NCBI GenBank assembly: GCA_016802295.1
Contig: JAESIW010000109.1
Coordinates: 569,102-633,101 of the forward strand
Length of the DNA: 64,000 bases
Source: Brachionus rotundiformis
Lineage: Eukaryota > Rotifera > Eurotatoria > Ploima > Brachionidae
Reading direction: 5' to 3'
Shown here: positions 23,430 to 34,683 of the stretch, in pieces
Layout of the letters: every line of letters starts with the position of its first letter
Position numbering within the stretch: position 1 is the stretch's first letter
Position numbers and translations under genes: made by a program
The notes under the pieces: generated by a model
The model's input: the letters and a program-made list of their open reading frames with translations, nothing else
Told to the model about the DNA's origin: nothing
The model's database searches: none

Positions 23430-25211
23430 TTACAATTTATCAGATTCATAAAACTTAACTTGATTGTCACTAGGATCAAGTTCGACTTTGAGGGGACCTT
23501 TCAGACTCTTGCCTTTGACTAAATGCTCCAATTCCTCACCATTATTGGACACAAGTGGTGAGAGTTCGATTTGTTCGTCGGGCTCTACAACAGCACCAGC
23601 ATCTCTCAGCCACTTGACATGTTGAGAGTACAAGTCAAGACGGCAGGTAGTTGGTGTCTCTTTTTTACAGTCGTCACTGTTTTTCAACGGAGAAAACTCT
23701 TCTTCTCTCTTTACTTCCCAAATTGCAAAGTTCCTTGAAAAAAAATTAATTATTAGATAATTTCTTTTGTGAATGGTCTAATAAAGAAGATCCTTAAGTG
23801 GTTTAGTTGCTCATGCAATCGTGAAATAGATAATTAAGCAGTTTTTTATGCATTTTTACCCTTTGGCCCAGTTGCTTCTGTTTGGAGAGAAAATTCAGAA
23901 AAAGTTTGTTAGTATGGTTAAAATTATTTCGGGTTAATTAAGGAAATAAATTAATTTTTACTCACGTTGAAAAAGGAAATACATCGAATACAAATTTTTC
24001 CAATTTAATTCCATTATTTGCTTTTGGAGTAACTCTTTCACCATTTTGGTTAATAAATGGAATTTTTTTGTGTGCCACATGATGCTTAAGTTCAGACTCG
24101 TGTTTACTTTTAATAATAATAGAAATTTAAAAAAAATCGAATTCAAATCTTTAATTAAATTTAATTACCTGCAAAGTTCAGATAAAAATTGAATATCAAA
24201 AAAATGGTTGCAAATATTGCCAGCATTGTAAAGCAGCTCACCATCAGCCAGTCTTAAGTTTCTGGTTTTTTCTGATATTTCACTGTACTCGACCACCTGA
24301 AAGCGGTCTTTCACTTTGCAAATAACTCCCACTTTTTCATCAGGCTCCACTTTTTTGACCACTTTGGCCGCACAATTGGCATTCTTTGTCAAACAAAATC
24401 CAATAAACACCGGATCAGCCATTTTTACCAAGATATTGTCTACACAATAAACATGTACATATTTAATACCTCTTTTTTCCATATCATCCAGAATATTTCG
24501 TTTGTAAAGTGCCCTGTAAAGACCTCCATTGCCATCTGGAGCTTTGCTAATCTTTCCTTTCTGGTCAAGAATCACTTTTCCCTCATTTGTCAAACAAGGA
24601 AGCATAAATTGCTCAAAAAACTTAACATTGTCGCCGTTAAGGCCGAAAAAATTATTTTTCTTAAAAAACTCTATAGTCGACTCCTGGGTATGCTCAGAGG
24701 TCATTATATACCAAGGAATGGACGAATTGGTTTGATTCTTGCACTCGTCAGGAAAAAGTTTGTCTGCATATTGCTTTAGTTTAACCAATCTTTCACCTTG
24801 AAGTTGGTACAAACTTTTTCCTGATAATAAACCGACCGAGTACATGCCTTTGGGGTAGTTGACACCAAGGCGGGTTCCTTGACCACCGGCTAATAGCAAC
24901 ACTGCCACCTGATTGCTGGCTATGGCCTTCAGGCCGAGCATTTCAAACTCCCTGAGCTGATCCAGGTTTGACTTTTCCACGCTGCCTTTAAGCTCGCTGG
25001 GCACTGGCTGCATGTGCTCATCGAACTCTTGAACCGTCTGGGTCATGTCATTTTTGACTCGGTCAAAGTTTTTGACCATTTGGGCAAAATCGATTTCGCG
25101 GATGTCCGCGCTCAAGTGTTCCTTTTGCTCTTGGTTCAATTCATCCCAATAGGTTACCAAGTGTTCCTGGCCGTAAGGCTTCAAAACTTCAACCAAATCT
25201 TGTTTGCTCAT
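23430..25211 (-). CDS. UAP1: UDP-N-acetylhexosamine pyrophosphorylase, copy 1, intron-containing
   Basis: Makes UDP-GlcNAc from UTP and GlcNAc-1-phosphate, supplying chitin and protein glycosylation; cytosolic. Exons (minus) are 24169-25211, 23966-24106 and 23430-23733, giving 495 residues. The nucleotide-binding loop LLAGGQGTRLGVNYPKGMY is intact, followed by TNEGKVI, KAPDGNGGLY, VHVYCVDNILVKMADP and, after the first intron, NNGIKLEKFVFDVFPF, all family blocks in the usual order. An additional 18-nt exon (23860-23877) with good splice sites could be included in frame. A second, intronless copy lies at 47435-48952. Confidence 0.93.
23860..23877 (-). other. Candidate 18-nt cassette microexon of pyrophosphorylase copy 1
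   Basis: Within the 232-bp second intron, an 18-nt segment lies between a strong acceptor (tctccaaacag) and a donor (gtaaaa). Including it inserts six residues (about SNWAKG) without changing the frame. Skipping it gives PFSTNFAIWEV, the same length as PFSQRFAIWEV in copy 2. It may therefore be alternatively spliced or a chance site. Confidence 0.45.
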
Positions 25212-26610
25212 TTCGAAAATTTTTAAATCTAAAATTCATTTTTCAATAAATTTGTAATAAATTATTTTTTTCAACGTAGTCAAATTTTACTCACAAAAAA
25301 AAATTATTTTTTAAAAATTCCCTCAAATAGAACCTTAATAAAAATTTTAAAATCTCATTGCTTTTTTTATTTATCAATTTGATATATTTTAATTAATTTA
25401 AATATTTTTTTCAATTAAATAATTAAAATTTTTGTTATGATTTTCTTTAATAAATGAAAACGTTCTTGATTTTTAACTGGTAAAAAGAGCTAGTTTTTAT
25501 ACAATTAGTTTGAGGTAACTAATGCCTTGGCTAATTAACAAAAACAAAATAAAAGCAAATATTTTGACTTGGTAAGCTCAAAGAGATCAACTTTGTCCGC
25601 GCAATTAAGTCTTAATTAATTGGAAAATATTTGGACTAGAATTAATAAAAATGGTTTTGCCAAATAACTGATAATAATTGTTACAAGACCATCTTTAATC
25701 TCTATAAATATTTTAGACTAATCTATCGGATTTCCGAAGGCGTTTCATCATTAGATTAGTCTCTTTTTGATTGTTGTCACATGGATATGTAAAATAGTTT
25801 TTTTCTTAATTTTAAATTGCTAATTTAAAAATTATGTGAATAAATTTATTCATTAAAAAACAATAAATAAATAAATAATTTCCAGATTATAATTTGTTAT
25901 GCCAAATTCATGCCCTAATTTAAACTTTTAAATTTTAATAAAAGAGAAAAGAAAATTTTCATTAAATATGCTGATTTTAAGACGTCATATTATTATTTAA
26001 AATTCAGCTTTAACCACATTCGAAGCATTGTGGAATTTAAAAAAATGCTACTTTTTTATTATGATTTAAGTTTAGTTTGTGTTTTATTTGAATGAAAATT
26101 TAAATTTTTTAGTGTCAGCTTATATTTTGAAAAGATTCTTAATAAAAGATAGCTAAATAACTAACCTCTAACGGAGTGATGAATAATCTATTGGATAAAA
26201 GTAAATTTTTTTAAAATTAATTGTCAAGTTTATTTATTTTTAAGTTATTTTTGTTTATAAAACCAAATATCATGATGACAGAATAAGTGGTTTTTTAAAT
26301 TTTTTTTCGAATATCACAATACTTTTAATTATTTTATTAGATCAAATCATTATTGTTGTAAAAATTGTTAAGAAAAATAAAAAAATAAATTTTTAAACTA
26401 AAAAAACATTTTATTGAGATTTAGAATTGATAAAAATACAAATTAAACAGGTTTTTTTTAATTATGATTCTCTTGGACAGAGCTTCTTCATTTTTAATAA
26501 AAAAACTGATTTCTCTTTGAGAAAGCTTAGTTACCAAATAACTATAATTAAAATTTTATTTAATACCAGCATTATATACGCTTTGGATGGGTCTTCCAAC
26601 CGTATTAATG
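25212..26610. other. Gene-free stretch upstream of pyrophosphorylase 1
   Basis: A/T-rich sequence with no gene. A 10-bp inverted repeat (agactaatct at 25715-25724 and agattagtct at 25753-25762) encloses a more GC-rich loop with ccgaaggcg, about 500 bp upstream of the start codon; its meaning is unknown. The open frame at 26427-26618 has no motif. Confidence 0.5.
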
Positions 26611-26614
26611 GTCA

Positions 26615-27130
26615 CTAGAATGATGAAGACATTGAGCGTGTAAGTGAATCAACGAAAACCAATTAAGACATTAAGAATAGAATTGAAAAAGCAAATGGAA
26701 CATTTGCCATACTCAAACCAGTTTTGGAATAGAATTACTACAGTAAGGAAACAAAATTCAAGATATTCAAAAGTCTGGTCTAAGCTACACTGATGTACGC
26801 AAGATTTGGATAAAAAAAGCCTGTACACCTTCTATACTGGTAGCGTAACAAATATTCATGGAGGACCCTGACCTAAAGCATTGTCATACGAAAGCAGAGC
26901 CAATGATCCAATGTATCAAGAATAAAAGAGTTTGGTGGCTTGAACATGTACCTAGAATGAAAAGAAAACGAATACCAAACAGGGCTCTAAAATGGACACC
27001 GCAAGAAGAAAAGCACGACGACCAGCAATAACATCGAGGTCAAGAATCACCAAGAGCTTAGCCAACGGGAATGACATAGAGAAAGGGAAAAGCAAAAATA
27101 GCGAACCAATGCTCCACAAGGAGCTTATTG
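26615..27130 (+). mobile_element. LINE C-terminal fragment, decayed
   Basis: Plus-strand remnant of the segment after the reverse-transcriptase domain. Pieces are IKNRIEKANGTFAILKPVW (the I..RI.KANG.F block), then, after a decayed region, VWWLEHVPRMKRKRIPNRAL and KWTPQEEKHD, like the RWLGHVxRM..xRIPxxALxW block common in RTE/CFDP2-like LINEs. Several stops and frameshifts occur. The catalytic part is absent here. Confidence 0.75.
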
Positions 27131-27249
27131 GGAAAAAAACAAATATTGATGTTGAATTTGAAGCTGGTGAAAGTACCAAGCATTTTTTCATGTTTTTTAT
27201 CCAAAAAAATAAAAAAAAAATAAAAGTGATTTTACCAAGTGATTAATGA

Positions 27250-28049
27250 AAAAAATACTTCTAGTGACTAATTTGGTGCTTCTGTGTTAAAGAAAGACCA
27301 AATTTGTCACTAAAAACAATCATCACGTTACTAAATTTTATTATTTTTACAACAATAATATTTTTCATGAGCCCATTAGCTTTATAAAGAAATTAAATAC
27401 TGAATTATTGATTGGCCCAAATCAGTTACCATTATAAGAACCTAATATAAATAATGGTCATTTGGTAACTCAGCTTTCTCAAATAGAAATCAGTTTTTCT
27501 GTTACAAATGAAGAAGCTCTGACCAAGAGGATTACATTTTTGGTGCTAATGAAATCTGATATCTAAATGGTACCCTAACCCTATTTTAATTAGCATAAAA
27601 GCAAATTTTCAAACGAATTAAATTTATTTTAACTTTAAATTTTTTATTAATAAATAAAAAAACATATTTTTCAAATCTTAATTAATTTAAATAGAGAATT
27701 GAATAAGATCAAAGCTAATAAATTATATAATGTTTATCAAATTCTTTAAGTATCGAATTGTGGGAACAATTTTCCAGGCTTACTGGTCCAAAATGACCGA
27801 AAGGCTTCAAGAGGCCAGCATAGTATATTGATTATATTTTTTAATACTAAATTATAAAAATTATTTAATTAAATTAAACAGATATTTTGTTAATTTCTAA
27901 TATATTTCCTCATAGAAACTTGTTTTGTTTTATATTAAATAATTTTAGAAAAATTAAAATTTTTAATCTAAAATTTTAAGATTATCCTTCACCTTAATGA
28001 GCCATATTATATAAAACCTAATTAAGCACATGTTAATTTGAATTAAAAA
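27250..28049. other. Gene-free stretch upstream of coiled-coil gene
   Basis: A/T-rich sequence. Near 27360-27580 a plus-strand run has partial coding character but many stops and no motif I recognise. The last few hundred bases should contain the promoter of the coiled-coil gene. No TATA box is convincing against the A/T background. Confidence 0.45.
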
Positions 28050-30328
28050 ATGAACCAACTTTCTTCTAACCAGATTGCTCGCTCGAATAACCTCAGCGGA
28101 ACAGTCTACGAGCAAATTCATGAGCACATAAGCTTTATAAAAAAATTAAAACTAAATACTGAATTGAGCACCAAAGAAAAGGTTGACCCAATTAAATTTT
28201 TTTAATTAATTAAGTTAATTGAAAAATTTTCACAGGATGAACAGATAAACGAATTTAAAAAAAGAATAGAAAAGCTTAGCGAAAATGAAGCCAGACTGAA
28301 TGTGGAAATTGAATCATTGAGGAACAAGCTGAGCAAATCCGAGTCGGCCAAAGCCGAAAATTGCCAAAAAATAGATTTTATGTTCAATACAATTAAAGTT
28401 CTTTCCGAAGAATTAAAACAATTTGAAAAACATAAAAATGAAAGTAATAGAAAAGAAAATTTTAATTGATATAATTTGTTTTTAATTAGTGGAAAAGATA
28501 AGTGAAGTTTTCGTCAAAGATAACGAGTTTAAGAACCAAAAAATAAATGTAATTTTGATAAAAAATTATTTCCAAGTTTATATTCTATTAACAACAGGAC
28601 TTTTGGCAAAAAGTTGGTCTTATTGAGAACGAATATAAAATAAAATTAGACAATGCTACAAAAGAAAGTATAATCAGTAGATAAGAAATATTTTTTTATA
28701 ATTTTTTATTTAATTTAGAAGAGACTTTAATAAATGAATTGAAAGAAAACGAACTTAAAATTGATGAATTAAATAAAAGAGTATTTTTATAGAACAAAAA
28801 TTAGATTATAAATTGATAACATTTTCTAGCTAATTGAACAAGTTAATGAGATTAAAATACAAAATAAGACAATTTTAGACTTGACCCAAGACTCAATTTT
28901 TAAAAAAGATCAAATAGAAAAGATTCAAACTGAAAATGGTACTTTTTTCCAGATTTTAAAATTTTGAAAAAGAAAAATTTTTTTAGAAACAATTTCCAAC
29001 AATTTGCACCAAAAAAATGAAGAGATAAAATTGAAAGAAACTGAATGGTTACAAAAGTGCCAAGACCTGGAATCAATGCTGGCAACGAGCACAAATTCGG
29101 AGTCAAGCTTAAAAGAAAATTTGACCAATTGCCATAATTTAATAAGTGAATTGAACCAGAAAATAGATAGTCTGACATGTGACTTAGATGCCAAGTCACT
29201 TGAAATCCAGAATTTGGTAGAAAAATCCAAAAATGACATATGCCACATTTCCAAAATAAAATCGGAAGAAATCGAGGCCAAAAGCTGTGTTTATTTGGAG
29301 AAAATATCCGCACTCGAGGTCCAAATTGAACTGTTGGTATCCAAAAACAATGACCAAAATGGACAATTGACCGAAAAAGATTGCCAAATTGCAGAATTAT
29401 CCTCTCAAATTGAAGACTTGAAGTCAAAATTAATGAATTCAGAAAACCTGGCCACTAATAGGCACTCTGAGATTGACAAGTTAAAAAATGAAATAAAACT
29501 AATGGAAGAAAAAGTGGGAAAAAAAAATTTTTTATCCAATTTTAATAAAATTTTAATAAAATCTAGAATCAAAATGACATTAATGAAATGACTGCACTTT
29601 TAGGCAAAATAACCAATTTAGAATCAATAATAAGAGATAACGAGGATTTGAGGGAAAAAATAGATATCGAAAATAAAGCTCTGATTCAAAATATTGTATA
29701 TTATTCTAATTAATAAAATTACTTTTTAAAATTGGTTTAAAAAGGACTGCTTAAATAATAAAGATAAGGATTATAGAGAACAGATAAGGGCAAAGAATGA
29801 GGATATTGAGAACTGGGTGTCCAAATACTTTGAGTTGGAAAAAAAATTGGAAATAGCCGAGGCAAATTTGAAATTGTGTAGAGGACACAAGAGACCAAAT
29901 GGAGACGATTCGACCCATTTATTAAAATCTAATCAAGATAGATGGCGAAAAATTAGATTAGATGAAGAATCAATAAGAGAAATTGAGTCAAGCTTGGAAT
30001 CTGATTTGAATATATGCGAGGCTTTGGACAAAGCTTCTGAATTAACCGAGACCCAAACTATTCCGGTCTACCAGCTTCCGAAAAAGAAAGAAGCTAAAAA
30101 AGACGACTACGATTGCCTGGAAAGTGTAGAAGTATAAAAAATAGCTTAATTTTGTGATTTAATTTAATTTTTGTTAATTAGGATAAATATTTTTTGAATA
30201 ATTGTAAACAAACGAAGCGTCAACCTCGTTGTCTACCTCATTTGATTTTGAAAAATAATGAACCAGTGGTTACCTCAACTCCGAATAGCCCCTTGCATAA
30301 TTCTTCAAGTGGCTCAGATTTATTTTAA
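28050..30328 (+). CDS. Coiled-coil protein of unknown function, 10 exons
   Basis: Predicted 609-residue cytoplasmic protein with no signal peptide or membrane segment. Exons are 28050-28181, 28236-28443, 28490-28548, 28598-28667, 28719-28780, 28830-28938, 28987-29513, 29567-29695, 29745-30131 and 30182-30328. Introns are 46-54 bp, all GT/AG. From about residue 40 to 480 the composition is dominated by E, K, L, N, D and I in heptad-like patterns (for example LKENLTNCHNLISELNQKID), a long coiled coil. A basic patch (CRGHKRP) and an acidic region follow. The C-terminus is Ser/Pro-rich with VTSTPNSPLHNSSSGSDLF. I do not recognise the family; centrosomal, motor-adaptor or synaptonemal roles are all possible. 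The first donor (gttgac) is weak, so the N-terminus is the least certain part. Confidence 0.85.
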
Positions 30329-30710
30329 AGAAATTGTTCTGTTAATTTAGAATTTTGTTAATTAATAAAGTTATGACTCGATCATTTTGTTTTGATTTTT
30401 TAATAAAAAATTCATTTAATAAAGTGCTTATTTTGTTTTATTTAAAGTTTTATTAAAAATTGTGTTTAATCTAAAAGTATTCCAGACAAAACATGGCCAA
30501 CAAATTGAGATTAAAATTGCACACTTTTGTGACCATTTTAGTTGAGGCCAGAAGTCACCAGACTATTTAGGAACAATCTAAAAAATCTTGCATAGTCAAA
30601 AGTCAGAAAGAACATATACGAAATGGTCCTGTAAATGTTGTAAATACAACTTGGTATTACGTACACAGGTGCATCAACTGACCAAGACTGTAATTGGTAT
30701 TTATTTATTT
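30329..30710. other. Short spacer before inverted repeat
   Basis: Contains the 3' end of the coiled-coil gene (an aataaa-type run near 30364 and 30419) and a segment near 30480-30690 with no recognised coding frame. The inverted-repeat left arm begins at about 30711. Confidence 0.5.
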
Positions 30711-31116
30711 AAGTTTTATTTTGTTATAGTTTTTATTTATCTTTAAAACTGAGTTGTTTGATACTTTCATCTATTTCTTATTCACAAATTATTTTACTCA
30801 TTAGTTTCTCGATATTTAAGGCCACATGTTTTAAAAAAGTTATTCAACATTCATCAATTTTAATTTCAATAAAAATAGATATGAAGAAAGCAAAGCTATC
30901 ATATTGCGAGAAACGAGACGTCAACCTTTTTTTATTGAATCCTTGAAATAAAATCAAATGATATATATTTTTATTAAGGATATCAAATGGTATAGATAAA
31001 GTACATTTATGGGATAATAACTTATTTAAAATTATTTGATTGATATATTTAAAGATAATACTTATTTTGTGTCGTTTTCACATAAAAAAGGAAGTAAAGA
31101 TAAGAATGAAAAAAAA

Positions 31117-31125
31117 TATATAAAA
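31117..31125 (+). promoter_or_regulatory. TATA-like box of secreted-protein gene 1
   Basis: tatataaaa lies 54 bp upstream of the start codon and is conserved in the mirrored copy (36570-36578). The A/T-rich setting weakens the call; conservation between copies reflects the duplication rather than selection. Confidence 0.4.
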
Positions 31126-31178
31126 TAAAAAAGTCAATAAAAAAGAAGAATCATTTAAGAAATCTTAGAAAATTAGAA

Positions 31179-31550
31179 ATGAAGTCTTTATGCTTTGTTA
31201 TTTTTGGATGTTTGTTATTTCTCCAGAGTCAAGCTTTTCAAACGTGCTATACAAATAGAATTCCATTTAATCAGAATGGATATCAAGGTGTACCAATCTG
31301 TAATCCTTATATTGCTGGTGAAATTAATAGAATAACTGGATGTGTCAGAATGAATTATTACAATTTTGAAATGAATTTAAAATTTGATTTTGGTGGTTAT
31401 ACCCCTTACAAAATGAATATGACAAATAATGAATGCTTTACAGTAAATGGACCATTTCAAAATCCCAGTTTCGCAGTGTATGTATCTTCAAATACCAATA
31501 TTTGTAAAGATTTAATCTGCAATGGAAGAGTTGATTTGACATATGCCTAG
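31179..31550 (+). CDS. Small secreted six-cysteine protein, copy 1
   Basis: 123 residues in one exon. An N-terminal signal peptide is clear (MKSLCFVIFGCLLFLQSQAF), with cleavage likely after about residue 19. The mature part has six cysteines (TCY, PIC, TGC, NEC, NIC, LIC), enough for three disulfides, plus aromatic and Asn-rich segments and no transmembrane helix. No catalytic motif or known domain is recognised. A polyadenylation-like aataaa follows the stop directly (gaataaaa). Copy 2 at 36144-36515 differs at four residues (Y/H, E/K, Q/D, L/F). A role as an extracellular or egg-coat/gland product is speculation. Confidence 0.85.
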   Translation: MKSLCFVIFGCLLFLQSQAFQTCYTNRIPFNQNGYQGVPICNPYIAGEINRITGCVRMNYYNFEMNLKFDFGGYTPYKMNMTNNECFTVNGPFQNPSFAVYVSSNTNICKDLICNGRVDLTYA

Positions 31551-31980
31551 AAATGAATAAAAAAATTTATTTTTAAAAACTTAAATAAATATTTCCTCTT
31601 CTAGAGTTTTAGTTTTCGTTTAAAAAAAAACTTTCCAACTCATTATATTTAGGATTAAGAGAATTCTATGACATTGATAATTAGAAAAATTCCTAAAGAC
31701 TTGCCATAAATTCTATTATCTAATGACAAAAAGCTTCTTTCTATTAATTATTAGTACAAAAGAATAATTAATAATAAAAACACCTAAGAATATCCGCTTT
31801 TCACTCGAGGTACTTTGGCAAGTGTCAAAATTTCTTTTAACAATCAAGAATGTAAAAAATTAAAAAAACGAAAGCTTCCGTTTCATCGTTAAGAAAAAAT
31901 CATTTTAAAAATAATTAACAATTTTTTATATAAATGTTAAAACAATTTATGGGTTAATTAGTTTATTCAAAAGTTGTTTT

Positions 31981-32942
31981 AAAATTTTTCTTTGTTCGAA
32001 TAAAATATAAGTGAATATATTTTTATCATATCATTCTATCTGTAAAAATAAAGCCTATTGATTATGTTGTTTTTCAGAAAAATTTTTTGAGCCTATTTCA
32101 AAAGATAAGATAATTATTTTTGATTCTTTTTTTAGTAATTTTGTCTCCGTTTTTGTCGTAATTTTAAACTTGAACATAAGATAAATAAAAAGCAAAAATT
32201 AACTAAATTGTTTTAAATTTATTAGATTTGAGATAATTTAAAAAATTAGAACTGCCAATACCTTGACTTTACCAACATGTTTAATTGATTATTAAAATTC
32301 TAAATTTAAATTAAACTGAAGAAAGCATTTATTTATAAGGAATTAAATGGAAACAATTTTTATCAAAAGCTAAAATAATTTGACTTTTAATTTTTTTAAT
32401 TAAACACGATTATTATTTCTTAGGGTGTTAAATAATATAATTTATAGATAATTCTAGATGACGTTCAAATATTCTTATTAAAAACCGCTAATCTATGTAA
32501 TTAAACGAATAAAAAATTTATAATTAATTCAATTTTGTCTATCATGCCACATTCAATTGAGATTTTGCTTAGTCAATTTTCATTTTTTACTTATATAAGA
32601 GTTAATTTGAATTATTTAATTACGCAGATAGATAATAAGTCACTCCAAAACTGATATTTTCTCAAATTGTATTCTTGATAAAAAAATTAATTTATCATGT
32701 ATTCCAATTATTTTAATTAAAAATAATTTATTGACTTAAAATTAATTCAACAATTTTGATTTGAATTTTACCAATCATTGATGTAAATTGACAGTTTTAA
32801 TGTCTACTTTGAGTAAAAAATTAATAATATCAAATAATTGTTTATTATTAAAATTTGTTTTGCTGGCCTAGACTAAAAAAAAATAATGTTCAAAAGAAAG
32901 AAATATTTTTTTTCACGATTTTAAAAGTTATAATTTAAATCT
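31981..32942. other. Gene-free stretch inside the inverted repeat loop
   Basis: A/T-rich sequence between the left arm and the 3' end of desaturase 2. No coding frame or structured element is seen. Confidence 0.6.
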
Positions 32943-34683
32943 TTACAATGAAGTCAATATTTCATCATAGGCTTCCTTCCACATTTGGCCAGACTTTTTC
33001 AGCGAGCTGAAACAAATACTCATTAAATATTTTAGTCACTCAAAAAATTGCTCATCTTACACCAAAATGTCATAAAAGGCTCTCCAAAGCGGCTTCACCA
33101 CATAGCTAACTCCGTGTTTCTGGCACAAAGACTTCACCAAAGGCTGAATTTTGTACAAATTGTGTCTTGGCATTGTTGGAAATAAACTAATAATAAAAAA
33201 TATACCAATTTAATCAACTACTTATACAAATTTAATTACTGATGCTCAATTTGAAAATTAAGATGACCAGTATACCAGTCATTGAACAATGACTTTTCTA
33301 TATTACATGTTGCTTTTATCTAAAAAATAGTTTAGAAAAATATTTTTAAATAGAAAAAAAACCACAACTTGTAAATGTAGCCAGCTGTCGTAGTCGACAT
33401 CATCATGCACATCCATAACAATATGATTACACTGAGACACCCAAGTAAACCAGGCACTCTCAAATAGCCTGACAACAAAAAAGTAAGCGACACACTTCAG
33501 AATTGAGTGAAAAGTGGCGTAAGTGACCGAAAAGTGTAACACATACATTGGAACCATTGATACCAAGTCTAAGTACTTTTTGCGTCTAATCGCATGTCTA
33601 ATGGTGGTCCATTGGAACAGCAATGGAAATAGCAATGGTGCTGCAATCGGAAAAAGATAATGCTGAATAGTGAAAGGATAGAAATTTTTCTTTTTTTTTA
33701 TAACATTTTTTTCAGCTCTCTTTAATTAAAAAAAAAAGATAATTAAATTTTTTAATAGAATTTTTGTGCCCACTCGTCTTGGTTCGACTTTGCCAACCAC
33801 AAAAAATGGCTCTAGACGCACATCAGGATCCTTGTCGATTACATTTGGTTTAGCATGATGCATGTTGTGCATGTATGTCCACCAGTCAGCACTGGCACCC
33901 TTTATAAATCCCATAAAAAACAAATGAACATAGTTGTTGTGCTTTGGCTTTGCAAGCATAGACGAGTGTCCATAGTCGTGCTGGGCCCATCCGGCCTGCG
34001 CCTCTGCGATCACATTACAGGCCAGTGCGAGCAAAACTGCTGGCCAACTTTTACTTCCGTAATTTAGCAGCATGTAATAGCCGAACAGCTGCAAGAAAAC
34101 AATGTGAAATCCATGCAAAAAATAAAATGTATAGCTTGGTTTAAACAGACCCTTTTGGAACACAAATGATATTCAGTTATTAAATGGGAGGCTTTACCAT
34201 TTTTTCAGCAGTTTCTTTCACATTTTGAAAATCTTTCCTAATTTCAATTTCTTTTTGGATCTTTTGCTTCTTTTCCAAGCTAAGCATATCCATAGATTTG
34301 TCATTTGGATCTATTTGACCAATCATATAACTCTTGGCAAATTTGAGCACTTTGCCTAAATCTTTGTGGAATGCGCCAAAAGCCTCCTTTAAACAAACAA
34401 AAAAATTTAGCTCAAAGGCAAAAAGAGAGATAAATTTTAGAAAATTTTATTGATAATGTACCGAGGCATCTTGTCCAGCATAGAACTCGACAATTTTAGA
34501 GCCACCAGGATGCTTTTTTTTAAATTCAGTTAAATTGTATACATTTTGGTTGACCACTATCCAGCAGTCGTCCTTCTTGTTGTGTTTCTTGACCTCTTCC
34601 CAGGCTATTAGCCGCTTGGATAGTGGCTCATTTGCCAAATTGTTCAACTCTGTTGACGACAAATTGTTCGCGCCTTTACCCAT
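32943..34683 (-). CDS. Front-end fatty acid desaturase with cytochrome b5 domain, copy 2, 7 exons
   Basis: Paralogue of copy 1. Exons (minus) are 34462-34683, 34198-34386, 33774-34151, 33369-33719, 33240-33319, 33061-33186 and 32943-33006, giving 469 residues. HPGG (b5 haem), HDYGH, HNMHH and QIEHH (split by an intron) are all present. The start is taken at MGKG to match copy 1; a second ATG lies seven codons upstream. Relative to copy 1 it lacks the intron after the LAQ-equivalent position but has two extra introns. The exon pair 351+80 equals copy 1's single 431-bp exon, and 126+64 equals its 190-bp exon, so the open coding length in these parts is conserved exactly. It lies between the arms of a large inverted repeat. 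Confidence 0.94.

Larger units (their letters stand above)
30711..31980. repeat. Inverted repeat, left arm
   Basis: Pairs with the right arm at about 35893-36985 in opposite orientation. Shared landmarks include aagttttattttgttatag at the outer end, the whole secreted-protein gene with its upstream region, and gttaattagtttattc at the inner end. About 180 bp at 31625-31805 is present only in this arm. The right arm carries a small extra repeat of atttatgggtt. Confidence 0.9.

Noticed and set aside
26952..27246. Two apparent proteins on opposite strands
   Set aside because: They overlap a decayed LINE tail whose recognisable blocks lie in a different plus-strand frame.
28900..29427. Long minus-strand frames opposite the coiled-coil gene
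   Set aside because: They mirror the codon bias of the plus-strand coiled coil; the plus-strand model has consistent exon phases.
30758..30946. Small open frame repeated at 36749-36937
   Set aside because: It lies in the upstream part of the inverted repeat; its duplication follows from the repeat, and it has no motif, so coding status is unsupported.
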